From Mortierella alpina (taxonomy: Eukaryota > Mortierellomycota > Mortierellomycetes > Mortierellales > Mortierellaceae): DNA of 64,000 nt. How positions within the stretch are numbered: position 1 is the first letter of the stretch; each line of letters opens with the position of its first letter. Of the stretch, positions 21,562 through 35,014 are shown piece by piece. Under the pieces are notes generated by a model, which saw nothing but the letters and a program-made list of their open reading frames with translations, searched no databases and had not been told where the DNA came from. The stretch covers positions 4,030,001 to 4,094,000 of the forward strand of contig JANATF010000001.1 of the NCBI GenBank assembly GCA_029449245.1, in the 5' to 3' direction. The position numbers and the translations under genes are program-made.

Positions 21562-24500
21562 ATGTCAAATTCACGAGTGCAGGAAGGCGAGGACGAGGAT
21601 GCCATCTCCGTCGCCCGTCCAACAAGCTTCCAGCGCACCACTGACCGCGCCTCGGCCAGAAACTCGCTTAACATGACCTGGCCTCTTCGACCGAACGCAG
21701 AAGAACATCGTGCCAGCAACTCGAGTAGTCCTTCTTCATTCGGGTAAGTGCCCTCTCCAGTCATTTTTTTTTTTTTTTTTTTTTCCATCGTCGACACAAA
21801 AGCTTGGCGAATGCTAACTATTAGCTGTGTGTTGCTCTTGCACTGTTTTGCAGGGTCAACCAAACCATCGCAGTACCCCTCACAGCAAGAGTCGGAGTCA
21901 CTCATCAACAACACAGCGAGCCAGAGGTGGCTGTGGAACCGAAAAAGGGCGTCCGCTTTTTCTTTGCAGAGGAAGTGGACGATCCAACTCGAGACGACTC
22001 TGATGGAGACTCAGATGACGATGACGAGGAGGGTGATAATGGCGACGACGATGACGAGCTGGATAATGACGATGGTGCAGACATGGATGACGACGACAAC
22101 TACGACGACTCTGAACAGAGGGCTGCCATTGAAGCTGAAGTCGAGGCTGAGGCGGACCAGGAGGTGATGCGTAGTATGGACTCCATGCGCTTTGGTTTCG
22201 AAAGTCTTTCCACTGACGACCCACAGCTGGACACGGATCCAGTCGACCTGTACTACGACAACCATGGCGAAAATGAAGAAGCGAACGACAACGACACTCA
22301 ACAAGTCAACGAGAGCAACAAAAAGGACCAAGAGCGGTTGGATAGGTTCATGCAACCGACCTCCAACTCGGACGAGGGCGTGTTAGAGCTTAACCGAGAG
22401 CGGATTGATTGGCAAAGCATGCTGCAGTCGGTCTTGACAGGAGAGGTCTTCAGTATTGAGAATAAGCGTCTGGAGGACCCTAACTTTGAGATCCAACCGG
22501 CGATTAAGCAACAGATCTGGTACGGTCTTCGAGCAACGTTGCACTCGAGACCTGTGGGCGAGGAGCAGCGATTCGTGGAGACTGCTAGGGCGCAGGTCGA
22601 TTCGTTTCTTCAGGAGATCATGGATTTCAAAGTCGATCCTATCAGCCCGCTCTCTCCACTGGATCAGGTTCTGGACGTGTTGCACAAGGTCGACATTGTT
22701 GAGAGTCTCTACCCAAAGACATCGGTCATTGGCGAAGAGAAGCCACTCTACAGCTCTGCCAAGTTCCAGTACCGTCTCAATGCATTGAATGCGTACGCGA
22801 GCGTGATGAAAAAGATGAAGATCCAAACAAAGATTCTGCGCAACTGGACGGGCAGCGAAACTCTGGAGGTCTCACGGTCCAAGGACGCAGGGCAGGATGA
22901 AGTCTCGTTCGTGGATCGACTACTCAAGGAAAACGGACTGGAGAGGACCTTTGAGAAGAGCACCCTTAGCTCACTGCATCAAGCTATGCAACAGATCAAA
23001 AAGACCATGGTCGAGAACGCGGTCGCGTTTGCCAGCATGGGTCTTGTTCCTGCGATGAGCGAGCTACAGCAGTTGATCCGGTTTCCAACAACCCTAATGC
23101 AGGAGTGTTTGCGTCTTCGTCTCGAGTATGCGGATCGTGTCTCCGTTCCCACCCTGTTGAATGTGGACCAGATGCTGGAGGATTTCAAGACGTCTCTGTT
23201 TTTGGCGTGCAAGATAAAGTACAACTACGAGGAGCTAGAGAGCAGTGAAAACGGCTGGTACCTAGAGCCCTGTATCGATGCCGAGTATGAAAAGATCCTC
23301 AAGTCGTCGTTACAGTTTTATTTCAAACTGCTGTCCTGGAAGGTCGAGTACTGGGGACAGTCCACAAAATACACAGATTCTGTCCTGGATCTCGAGTGGG
23401 AGGCTCTGAGCGAGTTGGGTCAGCAAATCGATGGCATCGGTCTGGACACAGCAGAGCAACTCTGGTAAGAGGGATACCAATCACCATAGTGTCCTTGACA
23501 TGATTTGACTCGTCTTGCGATGAGCCGTACTAATCTCACCTTGAATCACTCTAGCTTCCTGACGAGCAAGTTGACTACATTCTTGTACAAACAATTACAG
23601 GAGCAGATGAAGGAGCGGCCCGACTTGCCTCAGACCGCAGGCGAGGTCACAAAGTTCTATGGGAAAGTACTGGAGAATGTTCGATTCCGAGCTAACAGAT
23701 TGAGGCGATTTGCAAGGTATGCACTGCCAGCATTTTGAAATGGCATCAACGACGTTGCGATCGTGCCTTAAGTGTTTTAATGTGTTAATGTATTTTAATG
23801 TTTGTCTCGTACGCGATTAGGACATTGACGGACACGTTTGAGAATTCTGCAGAATACCTGCTGGACAAGAAGAAGAGTGATAGCTTCGGCGTCCTGATGA
23901 ACAGACTTGCAGAGACGAATCACGTCCTGGTCTACACCAATACGATCGAGCGCGAGGGCGTGTACATGGTTGTGGAGCACAAGGTCGCCGAAAACGCACT
24001 CTTCCTGCCTCTAACCCTGCGGTCGTGCTTTGAACAGCCAGGGACGGGCTATATTCTTGTGTTTACGCCTCGCGAACGGTTTGTCTGGACAGGTCCTATA
24101 ATCCAACTGGATGGTCTGCCCGGGTACGAGCTCGATGTGAAACCGGGCCGAGTCCGCCTGATCTCCGAACGCGGTAGTCTGCTCGACGCTTGCAAGAAGC
24201 GCTTCAGCAAGTTTGCAGAGCCGTTCGGTCTGGAGATCATTACGGAGAGCAGGGCAAACGTTATGGCGCTCAACAAGGAACTCAATAGGACCAAGAAAGC
24301 GGCTTACAAGCTGGCGGATACAATCGTCCAGTCCGTGACCGTTCTACGCAAGGTGACGATGAAGGTCCCTAACTGCCAGGATCTCGTCCAGCCCTTCTTC
24401 CGCTTCGCGGCAGATTACGGATTGATGTCGCTTAGTTCCATGGAGGGATTGCCTAGATCTCAGTTCAACCTCAAGCTCGTTCGACTCTCGATTGATTGGG

Positions 24501-26790
24501 TCAGCTTTGTTTGCGACGATTGCGATCAAACGGAGCGCCAAACGTTCCGATGGGCGATGGCAGCACTCAACTTTGCCATGAAGATGACCAAAGGCAACAA
24601 TATTTTGGCACTGAGCGACTCTGAATTCTCGTGGCTACGGTCAAAAATTGCCGGATGTATGACGCTCCTGATCTCTCACTTTGATATCCACGGTGCCAGG
24701 TCCCAGAGTGAGAGTCTCCGGAACGAACGTGACGGACGATCGAAACAAAAACCCAAGGATCAGGCGCGGATCTTGGAGGAGATCTCGACGATTCTTAGAC
24801 TGGCCACGTCAAACGAGTCTGTGCTTTCGGATGAGGCAGCGCGAAATCACAGACAGCAGGTGGAAAATCTGGTCAACCTCGAGAAGGGCAGGACAGAACG
24901 GGAGCAGGAGATCAAGGTTATCGGCAAGGTGTTGGATGATCAAAAGCCAGAAGATCGATCGCTTGTGTTCTTGGCTGCCTTGACAGACTCTGTGGCGATT
25001 CGATGGCAGATGGCCAAGTTTATTGGAGCAGGTACATTCGGTACGGTCTATTTGGGAACCAACTCTGATACAGGAGAGCTCATTGCCGTCAAAGAGATCA
25101 GGTTCCAGAACGCGTCCATGAATCTGGTCAAGTCGATCCACGATGAGATGAAGGTCATGAAGATGTTGCACCATCCCAACATTGTCCGGTACGATAATAT
25201 CGAAGTCCATCGCCACAAGGTCTTCATCTTTATGGAGTTTTGTCAAGGAGGCAGTTTGGCCGATCTCTTGGAGCACGGCAGGATCGAGGATGAGAAGGTC
25301 ATCAAGGTTTATACACTTCAGATGCTGAAGGGTCTGGCCTATCTCCACGACAAGAACGTTGTGCACCGTGATGTCAAGCCGGACAGTAAGTACCAGTTCC
25401 TCGGTCGCGGATGTTACAAGAAGCTTATAAGAACGCGTCTCTAAATGTCGCGTTTATTGAAAACATGTTAGACGTCCTGCTCGATCATCTCGGAAACATC
25501 AAGTTTGTCGACTTTGGCGCGGCCAAGATTCTTGCCAAGAACCAGAGAACTCGCACCCATGGACGATCGGCGGCTGAGAGCATCAATGTTGGCGTGGGTG
25601 CCAACTCACTTAATGGAACGCCCATGTACATGGCTCCAGAGGTGATCAAGAATGGCGAGAAGGGACGAAAGGGAAGCATGGACATTTGGTCTTTGGGCTG
25701 CTGTGTGCTGGAGATGGCCACCGGCCGTCGCCCCTGGGCGCATCTGGACAACGAGTGGGCTGTTATGTTCCATGTTGCTACCACGCATCCACCTCTGCCC
25801 GATCCGTCCCAGATGAGTCTCAAGGGTATCGCTTTCCTGAAGCGTTGCTTCACGAGGAGCAGTCGTGATCGTCCCTCCGCCAAAGAGCTGCTTCGTGATG
25901 TTTGGCTCCGAGGTGTCGACACAGAGGAGAGTAGCGAGGAGTATGAATACGACGAACCCGTGCCCGAAGTCAACAGCGACGGAGAAATTATCAACAGGAC
26001 GATTCCTTACGACGTTCAGGAAGGCATTTCATTGGATGCTTTTGAAGATGACGAAGGGGATGTCATTCAAAGGTCAGAATCAAATATCGCCAAAGTGGAC
26101 GCCGGTGATGGACATGATCCGTCTACACAACTCACAGCTGAGCATATTGAGGAGCTCAACGAGGAGGTCCAGGAGGCGAGCCATGGTCGGAGTGCTTTCT
26201 ACATATCCAAGGAGTCACTGGAGGCTAACAAATTTTCTCACGAGGAGACTATAAGTCCTGGTAGTGAGTCTATTGTGTCGGATACTGTTTCTGAGGTTGG
26301 ATCGGAAGTTGAGCTGATGCTGAGTGCTGTACGGGGACGGGAAGAAGGTTCGAAGCAGGTGTCGAAGGAAAACTCGCCTCTGTCTGCTGGGGCATCGACT
26401 GAAGTCTTCTCAAAGGCAGACCTCGGCGCGAATGAAGAACAGGACCAGCAGAGCCCTACGAACACTGAGGGTCAGCAGCGAGTACCGCCATTGGTGGCCA
26501 GCGGGCTCTCATCGAATGTGCTGACAGCTGGAGTTGGCCCGTGCATAGGCGATCTAGGTGGTGGTGGATTTGCGCGCGAGATGGGGTTGGACCTGTCTGA
26601 TTCACTGAGCGTCAAGGTGATGGACAAGAAGCTCGCGTCGCCGGTCCTCCGCCTCAGTCTCATGGAGAAGCCCAGCGACCTCAAGGCATCCGATTGCGCC
26701 AGCGCCGCGACCGCCGCAGTCTTTAACGAAGAGCGTGGGCAATCCAGTCGCGACCTCGAGTCACTGTCTGAGGAAGAGCCGCAGGAGTAG
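21562..26790 (+). CDS. SSK2: MAP kinase kinase kinase, Ssk2/Wis4 type
   Basis: Five exons: 21562-21743, 21854-23464, 23555-23716, 23821-25385, 25472-26790; 1612 residues. This family relays osmotic and oxidative stress from a response regulator to the Hog1/Sty1 MAPK cascade. The protein has an S-rich N-terminus, a very acidic D/E run (about residues 90-150), a long helical regulatory region typical of Ssk2/Wis4, then a kinase domain at about 1048-1318. Kinase features: the glycine loop GAGTFGTVYLG, AVKEI, HRDVKPDN (interrupted by intron 4 inside the Asn codon), DFGAAK, and GTPMYMAPEV in the activation segment. A C-terminal extension of about 290 residues is S/E-rich. Intron 2 has a TACTAAT branch point. 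Kinase class is certain; placement in the Hog pathway rests on family likeness of the N-terminal region. Confidence 0.94.
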
Positions 26791-26956
26791 CCTTTCGATA
26801 TTGTAATACAATCATTGTTCATTTTGAGAGGCTGAGCTTTTTTAGAGTTCCTTGCGTGTCGGTCAAGCACATAGCATTTTTTGTTGGCTTCCTTCCCATT
26901 CCTCTTCCACTCCTCTCCCCACGCTCCCCATTTCACCCCTTGCTCAACCCACCTCA

Positions 26957-29534
26957 ATGGAGCCAGCCAGTTCAGACTATATGTCGCTCAGCGACCTGTC
27001 GCGTCCGCGCGAGACACCTCTCCAGACACAGCTAGAAAAGGTCCGCATGACACCCCTGGCGGCAAGTCTCAACAGCGTCTTTTCGTTATTAACCTGGACC
27101 TATACTCGCGTCGTTCCTCGTTCGTAGATAGACCCTTCCATCATAAGGAGCGGCACACCCACCCCTCGAAGTCACCGCCGGGGACATGCACGACAAAGGG
27201 GCGACTCCGAGTCGGCATTGTTTGAGATCAGTGTGCTGGCATTTCGGGAAATTATCCTCAGTCGTCTCTGGAAACAGGACATGCGATTCCAGAATGAAAG
27301 CGACTTTTGCAAACACCAATGGAACATCCTCAAGCCAAGGAAAGCACTACTGGTATGTCGAGAAGGAAAAAGAAAAGAATGTCGTGCCGTTGGAAACCAG
27401 GCGATTGGATTGTAGAACCCCCATTTTTCTTCCTTCTTACAAAACCTTTTTTTCCGCCCTCCTGTGTAGATTGAGTGTGCAGAGGTACTGACAGAACTAT
27501 CCGCAGCACCAACGAGACCTTGCTCCGAACATGTCTGCAAGGCATTAGCAGACGCGTCCATCAGGCTGCAACCCTCGGCCTTGCAAAGGAGATCTATAGT
27601 ACCAGAGCTTTGGCAAAAGGTTTTACGGACTTGGCAGAAACAATATGGAATTAGACAGGGTGAGCGCATAGACGTGGAAACTATGACGGCGGCATATGTT
27701 GAAGGTGCTTTATTTCCTCAGCCAGCTCCGACCTCACAAGTGCAGCAGCAGCAATATCAGCAACAGTATAGCCCGCAGGTTGCACAGCATCAGGGGATGG
27801 CAGCGCCGGACCTGCATCATCAACAACAAGCGTCGCTAAACACGAACACTCCGACACAGCCTTTTCATGTTAATCACCAGCAATCATTTCAACCATTACA
27901 GCCTCAACTTCAACAGCACCAGCACCAACACCAGCCGCATACCCAACCACAGCATCAACACCCGGCTCTTATACAACAGTTGCAGCAGACCAACTTCCCG
28001 ACTCCACCCCCGCACATCCCTATGGTCAACATCAGTTCGCCAACAGTGTCCACGATAAGCGTAGCAAATTCTCATTCACAGGAGACTGCAGCTGCAGAAT
28101 CGAGATCCTCGTCCGCTGCATCGACACACAGCACTGAACCATTCCGGGAACGCGTGGCGCATCTCTTGACGGACCCAAGGCGATTTCATGCACCGGTAGC
28201 TGTGCTTGAGCGTGTGCATAAGTTCTTTAAGGGTCCACCATTGCTGGATCCAGCTATGTTTGATGAATCTACCATGAACGCGCCTATATCCATACCGTTT
28301 CCAGATATCATGGATAGCGACGGTTGGCGAGTACCGGTTGTAGTCGCAAATCCAGGTGCCAACGGAACAGGAGCGGCAGCAGCAGCAGAGCCTACACTTG
28401 GACCCATAGAGTCGTGCTTTATGCACGTGCCAGTACTTCCATCGAAGCGGCGATACGAAACCGACACGGAGGTGATACTACTGGACGACTGTAGGCTAGC
28501 GGGGCAGTTGAATGCGAAATTATGGGAAGAGTTCTCTAACGGTAAATGGGTGCTTGATGTCGTACTACGTATGATAGTCTGAAATGGTGCACACAGGCAA
28601 GCATGATGCTCAGATACCATATACCTGCGTTTTGTTTCTCTAGGGAATGTTCAAGAAGCAATAACATTGGTTCCGACTTCGGCCACATGGTTTGGAAAGA
28701 CCGAGTTGGCGGACTGGCCATGCGTGGTGATGTCTGGATTGAAATTTGAGCAGGCTAATGGATCAGAACCATCCGGCAAGGTAACAGAAACAAGGGAGGC
28801 AAGTTGCCTAGAGATCAAGTGAGAGTGTGTGTTGATAGTCCATTCAACAAATGAGACTAGAGGTCTAGAGGCAAAAACAGTACTAACTAGCATGTTTGTT
28901 AACAACGTAGAAATACTCCGAGGTACACAGCTATATTGTCGTGTATCTTGGCCGCGATCCAATGCGCCAGGCGCAGTTTGTACATATATTTCAGGATCTA
29001 GGCATATCCCCGTCTCAGAACCTGGAGTCTGTTTTAACGGGAACATTAGCAGGCACATCAACACAGCCAGCCCATAAGAGTGGGCAACAGCAGCATCGAT
29101 GGATTGCTGGGTTCAGGAGGTTGTTTCGATCTCAGGGGGTATCGCCCGCAGGAAGCAGTGGAGGCAATGGCCAAGCAGGGGCGATCGGCAGCGGGCTTGG
29201 TGACGGGATTGGCAACACTCGAGGGTACTGGCGTAGTCAGGATGCAGGCTATAAAGGAGGTGGGTCGTCGTTTCCTCAGGGCAGTAGGGGCAGAGGCAAC
29301 GGCGAGGTGGCAGAGGAGGAAGAGGACTCTATCGACCCGCAGTTTGATGATATTTACAGCATCCTACCGCCGAACAAGAAGCCACGGCTTGAGAGGATGG
29401 GCCGGCCCTCGGATGCGAAGGCGGCGTGGCACCATAGCAAGCGGCGCAAGATGGACGATAATGGGTTTAGGAAGCTGCAGGACCAGGATGTCGATGATCG
29501 GCAGTGGGGCAGTGATGCCGATATGTCAGAGTAG
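26957..29534 (+). CDS. Unrecognised Q/H-rich protein, probably nuclear
   Basis: Five exons: 26957-27076 (or -27040), 27128-27352, 27470-28541, 28644-28780, 28911-29534; 725 residues (713 with the alternative donor). The first intron is needed to remove the TAG at 27125-27127; both candidate donors (GTCTTT at 27077 and GTCCGC at 27041) are phase 0 and weak. The other introns are canonical, and the last has a perfect TACTAAC at 28881. Contents: a conserved-looking helical block (FEISVLAFREIILSRLWKQD; WQKVLRTWQKQYGI), a Q/H-rich tract (about residues 180-260), a second folded region (FRERVAHLLTDP ... LGPIESCFMHVPVLPSKRRYETD ... SYIVVYLGRDPMRQAQFVHIFQDLG), then a G-rich and a basic tail with NKKPR and SKRRK, possible nuclear localisation signals. 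I do not recognise a family; the layout recalls a transcription co-regulator, which is only inference. Confidence 0.7.
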
Positions 29535-30212
29535 CAACCATATCTCGTCCACCATTTGAAAAGAACAACCCTGCAGGCAGGGGATATGCAAGAGGCGAAT
29601 CGGAGTGGCTTGGCCTGCCCAGTGGCAATTTGCTTTTTGTTGTTGGCCCAGTGAGCGGAAAAAGTCCATCATCAGCTTTTTATATTTGAATTGTCTGCAT
29701 CAATCCGCTCTGGGCCCCTTTTCTCTCTCTCCATTCATTCATTTGTCCATTCCCCCGCTTCAACTGCCCGCCCCCTTGCGCAAAGACACCAAGAAAGAGA
29801 CCTGTATGTATAGGACCGCCAACGGCATGCTCTAGCGAAGTCAGGACCACTGCCCCCCCCCCCCCCCCCCCCTCCCATCCCTTGCTTCTCGTGCATGCAG
29901 CCAGGATCACCCTCGTCCTTGGCCACCACCAAAGCCAAGCGACCGCAGTACACCACATCTGAATCTCGCTCAAACTCTCTTCCAGCAGCATCGGGAAGGA
30001 GGGCTGTGGGGTTGCACCAAACCACAGAGCTAATTCTATGGGGCATACAGGACACACTCCACCCTTTTTGTCACTCGTCTGGCCAGTCAGCGATGCCGAG
30101 ATCATCCTTCTTTTTTTAGCACGTTGTACTGACTTTGTCATCTTCTACCCTGTGTTCTTTCTTGGCTCTGTGATGTGTATTACCCGTTGGAACCCGACCG
30201 GACAGCTTTAAT
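29535..30212. other. Intergenic upstream of CK2 beta, with 5' UTR exon
   Basis: About 680 bp. It contains a C-run of about 18 at 29853-29870 and, at its right end, the probable CK2 beta 5' UTR exon ending at the GTAAGT donor at 30214. A 12-codon upstream ORF (ATG 30173, TAA 30209-30211) lies inside that exon. No other gene is seen. Confidence 0.6.
29853..29870. repeat. Poly-C homopolymer run
   Basis: About 18 consecutive C, flanked by ordinary sequence; the exact length could be an assembly or sequencing artefact. Confidence 0.8.
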
Positions 30213-31385
30213 AGTAAGTTTGCCAAAGAACGCGACACTGTTTCGCTATTGCGTCTTTCAAGAGTCAACTAACAAAAACCTGGCGCTACTTTTTGTTTTT
30301 ATGTCATTTGTGTGTGCGTACAGTGGACGATTACACCAGCGGGTCCGACTCCGACTACACCAAGTACTGGATCGACTGGTTTTTGGGAACAAAAGGAAAT
30401 GAATACTTTTGCGAGGTTGACGAGGAGTACATCCTGGACCGGTTCAATCTGACGGGACTGAACACGGAGGTCCAGTACTACTCCCAAGCTCTGGATCTAA
30501 TCACGGACAACCTCGGTAAAGATCAACAATCGGCTTGAAAATGACGACATGTCACTCGTTGCAGTTTTCAAATCAAGAGGAAAAAAAAGATATATGCTGC
30601 GTTTTGTACCTGCGCTTTCCCCCAACGGCTATTGCATGTGGAAGTTATCGCTAACCTATGCTCGTCTTACACCTGTTATAGATGAAAACTTGGACGAGGA
30701 AATGCGCGACATTGTCGAGAAGTCTGCCCGTCACCTCTATGGCTTGATCCACGCTCGATTTATCATTACGACCCATGGCCTCACAAAGATGGTACGCTCA
30801 ACGGAGATATCGATGCCTTGCAGAAATAATCAAGTGGAGGAATGCCGAACGAACCCTCTGACTATTTTTTTTCTTGACAACTTGCAACCTCTCGTATAGC
30901 TGGAAAAATTCAAAAAGTGTGATTTTGGCCGGTGCCCTCGCGTGCTGTGCCATAACCACCCTCTGCTTCCTGTTGCCCTTTCCGACATTCCTTACACGAA
31001 ATCCGTCAAGTTGTTCTGCTGCCGCTGCGAGGATATCTATAACCCTAAATCGACACGCCATGCCTCCATCGACGGCGCTTACTTTGGATGCAGTTTCCCT
31101 CACATGCTCTTCCAGGTGTATCCTCAATTGGTGCCCCCAAAGAGCACGGACCGCTACGTTCCCAGGATCTTTGGTTTCAAGTTGCACGACGTTGCCAAGC
31201 AGCATCGCTACCAGGATATGATTCGGGAGGAGAGTCATGCAAGGATCATGGCTGGAATCGAAGGACTCCCCACAACAGCAGCACAGGGATCCTCGAAAGA
31301 GCAGAACCACAAGACCAGCGGCAAGAGTGTTGAGGCTAGCCCTTCGATTGCGACAGAGTCAGGCGCTATGGCTGATGTGAACTAA
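30213..31385 (+). CDS. CKB1: Casein kinase II regulatory (beta) subunit
   Basis: Coding parts: 30213 (the A of the ATG), 30324-30515, 30682-30791, 30900-31385; 262 residues. CK2 beta dimerises through a zinc finger and carries two catalytic alpha subunits. The start codon seems to be split: the exon ending TTTAATA is followed by a GTAAGT donor, and the next exon begins TGGACGATTAC, giving ATG-GAC-GAT ([12 protein letters not shown]). The family landmarks follow: [22 protein letters not shown], the acidic loop, and the zinc-finger cysteines at about 113, 118, 141 and 144 (GRCPRVLC ... CCRC), then the MLFQVYP dimer/alpha contact. The C-terminal tail is S/T-rich. No in-frame ATG exists earlier in exon 2, so the split start is favoured; a missed extra exon is the alternative. 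Confidence 0.93.
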
Positions 31386-31793
31386 GTGGATGGAGGGGAC
31401 CAAGGGAGGAAAGGCTGACAATTTCAAACAAATACAATAGCGATTATAAACAAAAAACAACCGCACTACTACCACATATTGCATCTCAATAGCAGAAACG
31501 GGCCGAAATATACATTAACACAATGCAACTGACGATATGATCTTTCTGCCAAGAGGTGCTTTCTCCGTGCTCTCATGGGCGCATGGCTGTGCGACAGAGC
31601 TGCTCGACCCCTTAATTGGCTGTGGGTCGACTTTTTCACCACGTCTACAACTGGCGGCTCTGACCTCTTGGCCCACCTCCCATTCTTCTACATCTTCACA
31701 AGGCTGCTGTTAACCTTCTAGTCCAACCCATTCGGTGTATCTCTCTTTCTCTCCTTTCTCCTTCTTCCTTACCACATACCCTGCTGCCTCCCA
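31386..31793. other. Intergenic between CK2 beta and the acidic-protein gene
   Basis: 408 bp; CK2 beta 3' flank and a C/T-rich leader (31735-31780) before the next ATG. No other feature is seen. Confidence 0.55.
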
Positions 31794-32763
31794 ATGGACT
31801 CGGATCGCACCCACCCAAGAGTGTCGCCACGTAATGGAATCGTGCAATGCTGGGTTTTCTTGGACCTCTTTCACCAAGGACCCTGTCTGTGACTTGGATA
31901 CTACACGAGCTCCTTTGCCTAACGGTGCCTTTCGGTTCTGCACATATTAGAGGGGATAAATCACGACGATGATGCTACTGTAGGCATGGGATTTGTAAGT
32001 CTCTCTTCATCGTCCACAACGTCTACCTCTCTCTCGCTCGCACTCGGTCTATCGCAAGAAGCCGGCCCAGGTTATGGAGAATCAAGTGCTGCTAAAAATC
32101 AACACGCTTGTCGCTCGCACATACACAAGCATTCGCACTCACTCGCTGTTCTTATTTTATATTATGACACGGTAGTCTATCATGATCACAGTTCTTACGC
32201 TTCTCGGGCTGCTATTCTGCTTTCGACGCGCCTCGATGCTTCTCCCACGTAACCTCAGCATCCAATTGCAGATGTTTGGTCAAAACAACGACAACAACAG
32301 TACTCGAGGCCCGATTGCGTTAACGGATGATGATATGACGGGCGCTACTGGATTGGACTGGGAGGATTTGGAGGCGCAACTGCACGATGAGGAGGATCTT
32401 GAGGAACTGGAGGATGTACAACCTACGAGTAGGGCACAACGGCCTAAGAAGCAAGTAGGGTATGCGGATGATGTTGATGCGGATGGGGACGCTGCAAAGC
32501 CATTGACAATGTTTAGTTCAGAGTCAGGAAGGAGATACACCGACGATCATGACGAGACTGACGATGAAGAGGGCCATAGTGCTCCATATAAGGTGGCGGT
32601 GGCGGTGGGGGAGGAGGAGCGAGCAAGCACAGCCAAGGAACCGGCGCGGACGGAAATACATGAAGCGAGGACAGATTCTGATGAGACGCTATTGCAAGAA
32701 GAGATCACACAGAAAGACGACACGTTCAAGCTGGATGACACGGATAGCGAGCTGGAGGTCTAG
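31794..32763 (+). CDS. Small acidic protein, unrecognised
   Basis: Three exons reconstructed by splice phase: 31794-31830, 31951-31994, 32272-32763; 190 residues. The junctions (GTAATG donor/ATATTAG acceptor; TTT|GTAAGT donor/TTGCAG acceptor) keep one frame and give MDSDRTHPRVSPQ-GINHDDDATVGMGF-MFGQNNDNN. The third exon alone is open for 164 codons and is rich in D, E and T (for example LDWEDLEAQLHDEEDLEELED). There is no signal peptide or membrane helix, and no domain is recognised. It could be an intrinsically disordered nuclear or cytosolic protein. Confidence in the last exon is higher than in the first two. Confidence 0.5.
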
Positions 32764-34686
<1,923 letters not shown>

Positions 34687-35014
34687 ATCATTTAAAAAGA
34701 AAAACTAGACCTTTTTTTTTTATTGAAAAACCGCCCACGGTGTTCAGAGCCAACTCTTGCGTTGTTCAAAAAAAAATAATAAACTTGATCCAGCTTTGAT
34801 TCTGGTTTTTGTTGGATGAAGATTGAAACTCGCTTTCGAACTGTTTTATTTGTCTTCCTACAATGCATCAAAGTTAATGATATGGAGGGCCTTTTTCCTT
34901 TCCCTCTCGTCCTCGCGCTAATGTTTGCAAGACATGGTGATACAGGTAGAGAAAAAAATGAGTACATGAGAGAACAATACATTCAAGTTCAGCAACAGTC
35001 AAGAGGCAATCATA
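34687..35014. other. Convergent 3' region of L10 and the FG-GAP gene
   Basis: 328 bp of 3' flank; T-run at 34712-34721 and an AATAAA at 34778. No gene is seen. Confidence 0.55.
34778..34783 (+). terminator. Candidate poly(A) signal of the L10 gene
   Basis: AATAAA about 92 nt after the L10 stop codon. Confidence 0.4.
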
